Below, piece by piece: positions 8,487 through 15,611 of a stretch of DNA of 64,000 nt (within the stretch, counting starts at the first letter, position 1; every line of letters starts with the position of its first letter). The DNA lies in contig DATKQS010000012.1 of NCBI GenBank assembly GCA_035532555.1, forward strand, positions 1-64,000, given 5' to 3'. A program made the translations under genes and the position numbers. Origin of the DNA: Thermoplasmata archaeon. Its GTDB lineage: Archaea; Thermoplasmatota; Thermoplasmata; Lutacidiplasmatales; UBA184. The notes beneath the pieces are model-generated. The model saw only the letters and a list, made by a program, of their open reading frames with translations. It was not told the origin of the DNA and made no database searches.

Positions 8487-11400
8487 CTACCGCATCTCCT
8501 CGAGCTCGAGCCGCATGATCACGCCGAGTCCGATCAGCTCCTCCAGGAGGAGCTTGAACGAGTAGCTCATCTCGATCGGATAGATGGACGAGGTGTTCCC
8601 GCAGCTCGGGCAGCGGAGCGAGCCCGCCCGCGCGTCGGGGATCGCGATGTGGCCGCACTCCGAGTTGCCGCAGACGTACTGGATCGTACCGTCCGACTGA
8701 TCGAGCAGGCGGTCCTTGATCACCATCGCGACGCCGTGGCCGATCAGGCAGTCGCGCTCCATCTCTCCGAACCGGAGACCTCCCTGGCGGGAGCGCCCCT
8801 CGGTCGGCTGCCGGGTGAGGATCTGAACGGGCCCGCGCGAGCGCATGTGCATCTTGCCCGCGACCATGTGGTGGAGCTTCTGGTAGTAGATGACGCCCAT
8901 GAAAATCTCCGCCTCAAAGCGGCGACCGGTCATGCCGTCGTAGAGGGTCTCCCGTCCGGACGGATGCAGGCCGAGCGCCTGGAGGCCCTCGCGCAACGCC
9001 TCCTCTCGCTCCCCGGAGAACGCCGTGCCGTCGATCGTGCGGCCCTCGAGCGCGCCGACCTTGCCTCCCAACATCTCGAGGACATGGGCGACCGTCATGC
9101 GCGACGGGATGGCATGCGGATTGATCAGCAGGTCCGGCGACATTCCATTCATCGTGAACGGCATGTTCTCCTGGGGGACGATGAGGCCAATGACCCCCTT
9201 CTGCCCGTGCCGGCTCGCGAACTTGTCGCCGAGCTCGGGAATGCGCTGGTTGCGGACCTTGACCTTGACGAGCTTGGAGATATTCTCTCCCTCCGTCAGG
9301 ATCACGTTGTCGACCCAGCCGGACTCCCCAAAGCGGACGGTGACGCTCGTCTCGCGGCGTTTCTGAGGCGTCAGCAGGTCGGTCTTCTCCTCCAGGAAGC
9401 GCGGCGGGCTCGTCTTGCCGACGAGCACGTCGCCTTCGCTGACCTCGAGCTCGGGGAAGATGAGGCCGTCCTCGGCGAGATTGCGGTAGGCGGTGTCGAC
9501 GCGTGCTCCCGTCACATCCGGCCGTGGGATCTCGAAGCGATCTTCCTGACCGCCGGGATACTTGCGTTCCTCGCCCCGGTACGTCCGGAAGAACGAGGAG
9601 CGGCCGAGCCCGCGCTCGATCGATCCCCGCGAGAAGACGAGCGCGTCCTGCATGTTGTATCCCTCGAAGGATAGGACCGCGACTACGAAATTCTGGCCGG
9701 CGGGACGCTCGGTGAAGTGCACGTAGCGCATCGTCTGCGTGCGAAGCAGCGGCGACTGCGGATAATGCAACAGATGACCCCGCGTGTCAGGACGGCGACG
9801 GTAGTTCACCGACTCGACGCCGAGCGCCTGCTTCGCCATCGCCGAGCCCATCGTGTTCCGCGGAGCGGAGTTGTGCTCCGGGTACGGGATGAGGCCGGTC
9901 GTGACACCGAGCATCAGGTTCGGGTCGATCTCCAAGTGCGTGTGGCGCGGATCGAGCAGCGTGGGCGTCTCGAAGGTGGCGTGGCAGTGCCCGCACTCAA
10001 CGGTGGCACCCTGGCCCTTGCCGCCCGCGGAGAGCCATTTGACGTCGGAGCGGCTGAGCGCGTGCTCGCACTTGGGGCACCGGTCGGGAGGCACCGACGC
10101 CTCCACCGCGATGAGGGCGTCCTCCTCCTCTTCCGCATCCATCCACTCGACGGCGCCGGCCCGGATGAGGTCGGAGTACGTCCGGGTCCCGATCGTGAGC
10201 TCCTCGAGGTCGGAGCGGCTGACCTTGGGGGTCGCGTTCTGAACGAAGACGAGCGGGCGGCGTAGCCGACCGGAGTCGGAGTGCACGATGACCTCGTTCA
10301 TCGCTTCGTCATACCGGACATTGATCTCGTAGGTCTTCTCCCCGAGCGTGGGCGAGAGCGTCCCCGCGCGGCGGCGCTCGCGGATCTCGCGCACGAGCTC
10401 GATCGGGTTCGAATGCAGCCCGATGAGATTCCCATTGACGTAGACACGCGCGGCCCTCTTCCCCTTCGGGGCGGCCGATTCGCGGAAGACCTCGGGGCCG
10501 ATCTCGCGGGTGTTGAGATCGCGCAGGATCAGCGCCACCTCCTCCTCGTCGGCGCCTTCGGAGACATCGACGCACAGCGCGTAGTTCTTGACGAGGCCGC
10601 AATTCTGACCTTCGGGGGTCTCGTTCGGGCACAGGCGCCCCCACTGGGTGGGGTGCAGATCGCGCGCCTCGAAGTGGGGTTGGCTGCGCGTGAGCGGGCT
10701 CGTGACCCGGCGCAGGTGGCTGATCGTGGACATGTGACTGGTCCGGTCGAGGACCTGGCTGACTCCCGACCGACCTCCGACCCAGTTTCCCGTCGCGAGG
10801 GCGTGGACCAGACGCTGGGTGAGCAGATCCGGGCGGATGGCGCTCGCGATCCGCAGGTCCTTCTTGCGCGCGAACGAGCGCTCGAGCTGGTACTTCAGGT
10901 CCTTGAGCAGGAGGCTGAAGGCGACGCGGAAGAGATCCTCCATCAGGTCGCCGGCGAGCTTGAGGCGCTTGTTCGCGTAGTGATCCTTGTCGTCCTCTCC
11001 TCGCTCCTTGAGGTGAAGCTCGAGGACCGTCCGCGCCATGCGCGCGAGGTACAGCGCCTTCTTCAGCCGGTCTTCGCGCGTGTCCCCGAGGTGCGGGAGG
11101 AGCGAGCGGTCGAGGATGCCGTCCACTTTGCGCTGCCGGTACTCCTTCGCCTGCCCCGTCGCGAACTTCTTCTCGAGGAACAGGAGCGCCTGTTCCGGGT
11201 TGAGGATCCCCTCGGGCGGGTAGTTCTTCTTCGAAAGGCACTCCTCGAGATTGACATTGAGGAGGTGCTTCATCGTCTGGACGAACGGTTCGTCCAGCGG
11301 CAACAGCTCTCCGAGGACCGCCTGGAAGATCTCCTCGTCGTTGTTCATCCCGAGGGCCTTCATCAGGATCGTGAGCGGGATCTGCCCGCTCGCCGTCGGG

Positions 11401-12161
11401 ACGCTGACCTGGAGGAGCCCGTCCTTCTTCTTCTCGACGACCGTGAGCGACCGGTACCCACCGCGCTGGCTGAACACTTTAGCGCTCTCGATGGGCGTCC
11501 CGTACCGCTCGCTGTACTCCGCGAAGATCCGGTTCGGTGCGAGGTCTTCGAGGCTGATGATGACGCGTTCCGTTCCACCGATGATGAAATATCCGCCGGG
11601 GTCGAGGGGATCTTCCCCGTACTCGACGAGCTTCGCACGGTACTCCTCATCGGAGATGGGGACACCGGAGTCGCGCTCGATGTTGACGCGGTTGAGGTTG
11701 CACGGGCGGCTCTTGACCATGATAGGCATGTCGCCGATGTGCACGGTCTCCGGCGCGCGCTCGACGCCGTTCTCGACGACGGTGACGTTGAGGTAGATCG
11801 GGGCTTGGTAGGTGAGGTTGCGCAGACGCGCTTCCATCGGGGTCAAGGTGGGCTTAGAGCCGACGGGCTCCTTGACGAACGGCTGTCCGACGAAAATGGT
11901 GGACTCCGCCGACGGGTTCACGAGGTTCGTGCGGGTGTCCCGGCGCCGCCCGACGCGGACGTGAATAGAGCTCTTCGTCTTCTGAACGTCGAGGCGGACG
12001 ACGCCGCGCTCGCCGGCGTCCTCGCTGACGCGGGCATCGTCGACGATCCGCTGCATCCGCGAGTTCGGGTTGTCGTTTGTCGGTAGGAAATCGTTGAAAC
12101 TCGCGAGATGGTGGTTGACGATCGACCGCTCCCGGAAGAAGGCGTCTACGATTTCTCGCAT
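8487..12161 (-). CDS. rpoB: DNA-directed RNA polymerase subunit B (undivided)
   Basis: A 1,224-aa single-chain second-largest subunit combining the regions that are separate B'' and B' in methanogens and haloarchaea. Conserved stretches include [29 protein letters not shown], the lysine-rich [15 protein letters not shown] region and the C-terminal [12 protein letters not shown]. Zinc ligands are seen in CPKCEHAL...CGHCH and CGNSECGH...CPSCG. An undivided B subunit is consistent with Thermoplasmatota (and Thermococci). It begins seven bases after the rpoH stop, within the same operon. Confidence 0.98.
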   Translation of the reverse strand: MREIVDAFFRERSIVNHHLASFNDFLPTNDNPNSRMQRIVDDARVSEDAGERGVVRLDVQKTKSSIHVRVGRRRDTRTNLVNPSAESTIFVGQPFVKEPVGSKPTLTPMEARLRNLTYQAPIYLNVTVVENGVERAPETVHIGDMPIMVKSRPCNLNRVNIERDSGVPISDEEYRAKLVEYGEDPLDPGGYFIIGGTERVIISLEDLAPNRIFAEYSERYGTPIESAKVFSQRGGYRSLTVVEKKKDGLLQVSVPTASGQIPLTILMKALGMNNDEEIFQAVLGELLPLDEPFVQTMKHLLNVNLEECLSKKNYPPEGILNPEQALLFLEKKFATGQAKEYRQRKVDGILDRSLLPHLGDTREDRLKKALYLARMARTVLELHLKERGEDDKDHYANKRLKLAGDLMEDLFRVAFSLLLKDLKYQLERSFARKKDLRIASAIRPDLLTQRLVHALATGNWVGGRSGVSQVLDRTSHMSTISHLRRVTSPLTRSQPHFEARDLHPTQWGRLCPNETPEGQNCGLVKNYALCVDVSEGADEEEVALILRDLNTREIGPEVFRESAAPKGKRAARVYVNGNLIGLHSNPIELVREIRERRRAGTLSPTLGEKTYEINVRYDEAMNEVIVHSDSGRLRRPLVFVQNATPKVSRSDLEELTIGTRTYSDLIRAGAVEWMDAEEEEDALIAVEASVPPDRCPKCEHALSRSDVKWLSAGGKGQGATVECGHCHATFETPTLLDPRHTHLEIDPNLMLGVTTGLIPYPEHNSAPRNTMGSAMAKQALGVESVNYRRRPDTRGHLLHYPQSPLLRTQTMRYVHFTERPAGQNFVVAVLSFEGYNMQDALVFSRGSIERGLGRSSFFRTYRGEERKYPGGQEDRFEIPRPDVTGARVDTAYRNLAEDGLIFPELEVSEGDVLVGKTSPPRFLEEKTDLLTPQKRRETSVTVRFGESGWVDNVILTEGENISKLVKVKVRNQRIPELGDKFASRHGQKGVIGLIVPQENMPFTMNGMSPDLLINPHAIPSRMTVAHVLEMLGGKVGALEGRTIDGTAFSGEREEALREGLQALGLHPSGRETLYDGMTGRRFEAEIFMGVIYYQKLHHMVAGKMHMRSRGPVQILTRQPTEGRSRQGGLRFGEMERDCLIGHGVAMVIKDRLLDQSDGTIQYVCGNSECGHIAIPDARAGSLRCPSCGNTSSIYPIEMSYSFKLLLEELIGLGVIMRLELEEMR

Positions 12162-12167
12162 GGAATT

Positions 12168-12509
12168 TCAGTCCCCCCCGCTCGACGGGACGATGAGCCG
12201 GTAGGCGATCGCTTCCCCCGCCGTCTCCGACTGCCGGCGGATCCGGACCAGGCGCCCGGTGAGGTTCTCGCGCGCGTCGCGCGCCTTCACGTAGGCGAGA
12301 TCGGTCTTCAGACCGGGATCGTTGGCGAGGATCTTGGGGAGCCGCTCGGGCGGGGTCCCGAGGTCCTCCAACACCTTCCGGCTCTCCGTCTCGCTGAGCA
12401 CCTCATGGCGGGGCACCATGTGGTGGGCGACGAACGGTCGAGCCTGGACGGGCGCGCTCGGCGACTTCGAGCTCTTCTTGGACCGCGTTCGGGGGGTTGC
12501 AGGAGTCAT
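12168..12509 (-). CDS. rpoH: DNA-directed RNA polymerase subunit H (Rpb5 homologue)
   Basis: A 113-aa small polymerase subunit equivalent to the C-terminal domain of eukaryotic Rpb5. The signature HHMVPRHEVLSETE and the later LPKILANDP...VRIRRQSETAGEA...YRLIV match the family. A basic Ser/Lys/Pro-rich leader of about 25 residues precedes the domain. GAGGA six bases before ATG is a good ribosome binding site. It is the first protein gene of the polymerase operon and follows the tRNA-Lys gene by only 21 bases. Confidence 0.95.
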   Translation of the reverse strand: MTPATPRTRSKKSSKSPSAPVQARPFVAHHMVPRHEVLSETESRKVLEDLGTPPERLPKILANDPGLKTDLAYVKARDARENLTGRLVRIRRQSETAGEAIAYRLIVPSSGGD

Positions 12510-12544
12510 GGAGATCCTCGAGGAGGGTCACGGGCCCGGGGGGA

Positions 12545-12582
12545 TGCTCGGAGGATTTCCGCGCGCCGCGCGGGAACCCGCG
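12545..12582 (-). other. tRNA-Lys intron 2 (38 nt, T-loop position 59/60)
   Basis: A full bulge-helix-bulge: T-stem GGGGG/CCCCC outside, central helix TTCG/CGAG (4 bp), bulges AAC and CAT (3 nt each). The inner helix is GCGGGTT/AATCCTC with one mismatch, continuing into CCGCGC-GGC-GCGCGG. Cleavage after the second bulge base yields T-loop TTCGAA+T, the universal sequence. Confidence 0.9.
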
Positions 12583-12622
12583 TTCGAACCCCCGACCAAC
12601 TGGTTAAAAGCCAGTTGCTCTT

Positions 12623-12651
12623 TGCCGGGCCGCCGAGGGCATCGGTCGACC
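12623..12651 (-). other. tRNA-Lys intron 1 (29 nt, D-loop)
   Basis: A bulge-helix-bulge can be drawn exactly. The central 4-bp helix is CCGG/CCGG, with 3-nt bulges TTG (5') and CAA (3'). The inner intron helix is GTCG-CCGA paired with TCGGCGGC (one bulged A, loop TGCCC). Cutting after the second base of each bulge joins CCGGTT to AAGAGC. The outer helix is weak, as often for non-canonical introns. Confidence 0.85.
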
Positions 12652-12732
12652 AACCGGACTGAGCTACGGGCCCGATCCCGCTCCGAGGAACGGAGACCCG
12701 AGCCGTGTATTTCAGCCTATCTGCGCCCGAGA

Positions 12733-13050
12733 TCACTGTACGCTCTCCAGGTTGGACATGATCGACCAGATCGCGGTCCGGCCGTGTGTTGGAAGGTTGG
12801 GATTGTTGGCGAGATCGTCGAGCACGCCGACGGCGCTCGCGATCCGGACGTCCTCGGGAGTCCCGGGCTTGGCGAGCACGTCCTTCGCCGACTGCGCCGC
12901 ACGGCGAGCGCTCCGGGGCAGGGACGCGTCGTCGGCGAGCTGCGTGAGCGATTCGAGCACGCGGCCGACCACGACGTTCGGGGACGCGGATTCCTCGCGC
13001 GAGGGGACCGGCGCGGCCCTCTCGCCCGCGGCCATGAACGAGAACGTCAT
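12733..13050 (-). CDS. UPF0147 family protein
   Basis: A 105-aa small helical protein of the archaeal UPF0147 family. The core PRSARRAAQSAKDVL, then RIASAVGVLDDLANNPNLP and the C-terminal TAIWSIMSNLE match the family pattern; a 25-residue variable leader precedes it. Function is not established. Its ATG overlaps the stop of the upstream AsnC-type gene (ATGA), so the two are translationally coupled. It ends 59 bases before the tRNA-Lys gene on the same strand. Confidence 0.85.
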   Translation of the reverse strand: MTFSFMAAGERAAPVPSREESASPNVVVGRVLESLTQLADDASLPRSARRAAQSAKDVLAKPGTPEDVRIASAVGVLDDLANNPNLPTHGRTAIWSIMSNLESVQ

Positions 13051-13385
13051 GGTCGGCGCGCCTCCCCGCCTTCCTTGTAGGTCGTGACGACGAGCAGCGT
13101 CTTCGTTTCCCGGATGCCCGCGACCGATGGCAGGCGGTGGAGCACGAACTCCTTGAGTTCGTCGTAGTGGGGAAAGCGCACCTTGAGAAAGATGTCCGTG
13201 TCCCCGGTCACGAGGAAGACGTCCTCGGCCTCGGGGAACTTCGCCACCTCGCCGGCGACGGTGTCGGCCTCGCTGGTCTCGACCTTGAGAGCGATGAGGG
13301 CGACCACGTGTTCATCCCCCCACGCCTTCGTGAACGCACTTTCGACGGCTCGGCTCACCGGCGGTCTTTGAGTTGATTTCTCCAT
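13047..13385 (-). CDS. Lrp/AsnC-type ligand-binding (RAM) domain protein
   Basis: A 112-aa stand-alone regulation-of-amino-acid-metabolism domain lacking a DNA-binding helix-turn-helix. The pattern HVVALIALKVETSEAD, FPEAEDVFLVTGDTDIFLKV and LPSVAGIRETKTLLVV is the beta-alpha-beta core that dimerises and binds amino acids or other small effectors. About 20 Ser/Arg-rich residues precede it. It is transcribed with UPF0147 downstream; the small gene 72 bases upstream has its own promoter and may drive all three. A regulator partner cannot be named. Confidence 0.88.
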   Translation of the reverse strand: MEKSTQRPPVSRAVESAFTKAWGDEHVVALIALKVETSEADTVAGEVAKFPEAEDVFLVTGDTDIFLKVRFPHYDELKEFVLHRLPSVAGIRETKTLLVVTTYKEGGEARRP

Positions 13386-13457
13386 CGGTCCGCACCTCCC
13401 AATCGACTACAGCGCCACCCTCTCCACGGTCTGCGAATGACCCCCCGATCCTGCCAC

Positions 13458-13631
13458 TCAGCTGGATGGGGCCGATTCGAACTCCTCTTGGAGGTCGTTG
13501 ATCACTTGATCGATCACAGCGCCCGACGACGGCCCGCGATATTCACGAACCCCTCCGGCTTCGCTCGACACTCGGGCGACCAGTTCCGAGCTGCCGCGGA
13601 GGAACTCTACGTTGCAAATGAGCTCCTCCAT
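13458..13631 (-). CDS. Small protein of unknown function (57 aa)
   Basis: An open frame of 57 codons, too short for ordinary gene calls. Its ATG lies about 15 bases after the expected transcription start of a strong BRE/TATA box. It begins MEELICNVEFLRGSSELV and ends DLQEEFESAPSS. It is acidic, with predicted alternating strand and helix, and has a GC-biased third codon position like its neighbours. No cysteine pair or membrane segment. No family recognised. It would otherwise be an unexplained 350-base gap, and it heads the AsnC/UPF0147 gene pair. Confidence 0.6.
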   Translation of the reverse strand: MEELICNVEFLRGSSELVARVSSEAGGVREYRGPSSGAVIDQVINDLQEEFESAPSS

Positions 13632-13671
13632 GATCGGCCGGACCCCCGAGCCTAAATGCCGAAAAAGGAGT

Positions 13672-13687
13672 GCTATATGAGTTTTCG
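13672..13687 (-). promoter_or_regulatory. BRE/TATA promoter for the 57-aa gene
   Basis: The minus strand reads CGAAAACTCATATAGC: a BRE-like CGAAAA followed by TATA-like CATATAG, one of the clearest archaeal promoters in the window. Expected start near 13648, about 16 bases before the ATG of the small gene. The TATA core is nearly palindromic, but nothing starts on the other strand. Confidence 0.65.
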
Positions 13688-13738
13688 CATCCGTCTAGGA
13701 TTCTAGAGGGTGTAGTAGTGGGCCCCGCCGGGGCCGGT

Positions 13739-15079
13739 CTAGCGACGACCGCGCGGGGGACCGCGGCGATCCCCGCCCCGCTGCGATTCCGCGCGATGTC
13801 CGCGGTATCCGCGATCGCCCCGGTCCCCGCGATTGCCTCCGGGTCGGCGGAACTGCCGGCCTCCCCCTCCTGCCCCACCGGAGCGGGCATGGGGGTGAGG
13901 GGTCGGCGTGGGGGGGGCCGAATAGTCGAATCCCGGGACCTGGGCCCGAAGCACCGGGGTTCCGAGGAGCCGCTCGATCCGTTCGAAGTCGCGCGCTTCC
14001 TCCGGGCTGACGAGGGTGATGGCTTCGCCCCGGCGCTGGGCGCGCGCGGTGCGGCCCACCCGGTGGATGTAGGTTTCCGGTTCGTGGGGAACGTCGTAGT
14101 TCACGACGTGCGTTACTCCTTCGACATCGATCCCGCGAGCCGCGATGTCGGTCGCGACGAGGACGCGCATCTCTCCGCTGCGGAAGGCGTCGAGGGCCTG
14201 CACGCGCTGGCGCTGGCTGCGGTTCCCGTGGATGACCGCCGAGCGAACGCCCATGGTCGCTAGCTGGAGCGCGACCCGGTCCGCCCGGTGTTTGGTCCGC
14301 GTGAACACGAGCATGCTCGTGATGGTCTCGTCCCGAAGGACCTCCCGGAGCAGATCCGTCTTCTTGGCCATGGGGACGGGCAGGGCGAGGTGAGAGATCC
14401 CCTCGGCCGCCCGCGAGGTTTCGCCGATGCGCACGACGTGGGGATCGTGCAGGAACTCCCGGGCGAGTTTGGAAACCTCGGGGGACATCGTCGCGGAAAA
14501 GAGCATCGTCTGGCGCTCCCGAGGAAGTTCGCGCAGGATCCGCCGGACGTCCGGCAGGAATCCCATGTCGAGCATCCGGTCCCCCTCGTCGAGGACCAGG
14601 ATCCGCAGCGAGCGGAAGTTGACGTACCCGCGCTGCATGTGATCGAGCAGTCGGCCCGGCGTGGCAAGGATGATCTCGGCGCCGCCCCGCAAGGCGCGCT
14701 CCTGATCCCCCATTCCCACTCCGCCGTACACGACGCCGCCACGCAGGTTCGTTCGACTGCCGAGTTTTCGGAGGAATTCGTCGGCCTGCAGCGCGAGCTC
14801 GCGGGTGGGAGTGAGAACGAGGGCATAGATCGATCCCCGACGCTCCTTCAAGAGACGCTCCAAGATCGGGAGCAGGAACGCGGCGGTCTTCCCGGTCCCC
14901 GTCTGAGCCGAGCCGATGATGTCACGCCCGACCACGGCGTACGGGATCGCTTCGCGCTGGATTGGGGTGGGCTCTCGGTATCCCATCTCGCGGACCCCCT
15001 GTCGAAGGGACGGGCTGAGGGGAAGCTCGTCGAACGACGAGACGGCCGGCGTCCTCGGAGGGTGAGCCTGGTCGGTCAT
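13739..15079 (-). CDS. DEAD-box-type ATP-dependent RNA helicase (DEGD variant)
   Basis: A 446-aa superfamily 2 RNA helicase. Q-motif region GYREPTPIQREAIP, motif I AQTGTGKT, motif Ia PTRELALQ, motif III FSATMS, motif V ATDIAARGIDVEGV and motif VI HRVGRTAR are all present. Motif II reads VLDEGDRM, i.e. DEGD instead of DEAD. The C-terminal 50 residues form an RGG/RGD-rich basic tail for nonspecific RNA binding. The start chosen (MTDQAHPP) lies about 80 bases downstream of a GTATTATT TATA-like element; the frame runs further up but through the intergenic repeat. It is divergent from purS. Likely role: RNA structure remodelling (ribosome biogenesis or decay). Confidence 0.92.
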   Translation of the reverse strand: MTDQAHPPRTPAVSSFDELPLSPSLRQGVREMGYREPTPIQREAIPYAVVGRDIIGSAQTGTGKTAAFLLPILERLLKERRGSIYALVLTPTRELALQADEFLRKLGSRTNLRGGVVYGGVGMGDQERALRGGAEIILATPGRLLDHMQRGYVNFRSLRILVLDEGDRMLDMGFLPDVRRILRELPRERQTMLFSATMSPEVSKLAREFLHDPHVVRIGETSRAAEGISHLALPVPMAKKTDLLREVLRDETITSMLVFTRTKHRADRVALQLATMGVRSAVIHGNRSQRQRVQALDAFRSGEMRVLVATDIAARGIDVEGVTHVVNYDVPHEPETYIHRVGRTARAQRRGEAITLVSPEEARDFERIERLLGTPVLRAQVPGFDYSAPPTPTPHPHARSGGAGGGGRQFRRPGGNRGDRGDRGYRGHRAESQRGGDRRGPPRGRR

Positions 15080-15175
15080 CGATACGAGGTCCGTTCTGAT
15101 GCGTTCTATCCGCGCCGGAGGGGAACGATTGCCACGTCGCACGCAGACGGCGGAATAATACGTCTCCCTCCGCCG

Positions 15176-15244
15176 GGGCTTTGAAAACGGATGCCCATTT
15201 TTGACCGATCTGATTTCACTCCTGCCCATCCGTTTTCAAAGCCC
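15176..15244. repeat. 18-bp perfect inverted repeat in divergent intergenic region
   Basis: Left arm 15176-15193 (GGGCTTTGAAAACGGATG) and right arm 15227-15244 are exact reverse complements, separated by 33 bases. The similarity continues outside as CCGCCGG on both sides with small offsets. It lies between the divergent helicase and purS starts, upstream of both, where a paired operator site or a large RNA hairpin would fit. Confidence 0.85.
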
Positions 15245-15340
15245 TCCGCCGGTGCTGCGGGCGCCCGGACGACCTGGGCCTCGTCCGGCGGGGCCGGGAG
15301 CCGTTATGAAGCGAGGGCGATTCGACACGCGAGGCCCCTC

Positions 15341-15607
15341 GTGGACCCGGCGCAGCGCACGGTGCGGATCGAAGTTCGCGTCTCGCTCAAGCCGGGGGTA
15401 ATGGATGCCGAAGCGGAGAGCGTAGAGAAGGCACTCGGCCTGCTCGCGATTTCCCCGACGCCCGTCGTACAGACCGCGCGCATCTACGATCTAGAGTTTT
15501 CGGGCGTCACCGTCGAAGAGGCCCGCCACCTGGCCCAGGAGGCGGTCGACCGATTGCTCGCCAACCCGGTCGTTCATCGCGTCAGCATGCGTGCCGAACC
15601 CGGGTGA
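15341..15607 (+). CDS. purS: Phosphoribosylformylglycinamidine synthase subunit PurS
   Basis: An 88-aa small subunit of the FGAM synthase complex (fourth step of purine synthesis), which bridges PurL and the glutaminase PurQ. The core VRIEVRVSLKPGVMDAEAESVEKALGLL followed by ARIYDLEF is diagnostic. GTG at 15341 is preceded by GAGG with six-base spacing; GTG at 15362 is an alternative giving an 81-aa protein. purL begins five bases after its stop. No purQ is present in this window. Confidence 0.9.
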   Translation: MDPAQRTVRIEVRVSLKPGVMDAEAESVEKALGLLAISPTPVVQTARIYDLEFSGVTVEEARHLAQEAVDRLLANPVVHRVSMRAEPG

Positions 15608-15611
15608 GGAG

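Larger units (their letters stand above)
12531..12673 (-). tRNA. tRNA-Lys(UUU) with two non-canonical introns
   Basis: Acceptor arms GGGCCCG and CGGGCCC pair perfectly over 7 bp. The D-stem is GCTC/GAGC. The anticodon arm ACTGG-CTTTTAA-CCAGT is uninterrupted and gives anticodon UUU. The T-stem is GGGGG/CCCCC, discriminator G, no encoded CCA. The gene is readable as a tRNA only if 29 bases in the D-loop and 38 bases in the T-loop are removed. Removal gives a 76-nt tRNA with D-loop AGTCCGGTTAA and the canonical T-loop TTCGAAT. A weak TATA-like element lies near 12707-12714. rpoH follows 21 bases downstream with no visible promoter between them. Confidence 0.93.

Noticed and set aside
4559-12086. 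Several plus-strand open frames of 450-610 codons opposite the rpoA'', rpoA' and rpoB genes
   Set aside because: Antisense shadows typical of high-GC coding DNA: rich in Arg, Ala, Gly, Asp, no motifs, no promoters, while the minus strand has complete conserved proteins.
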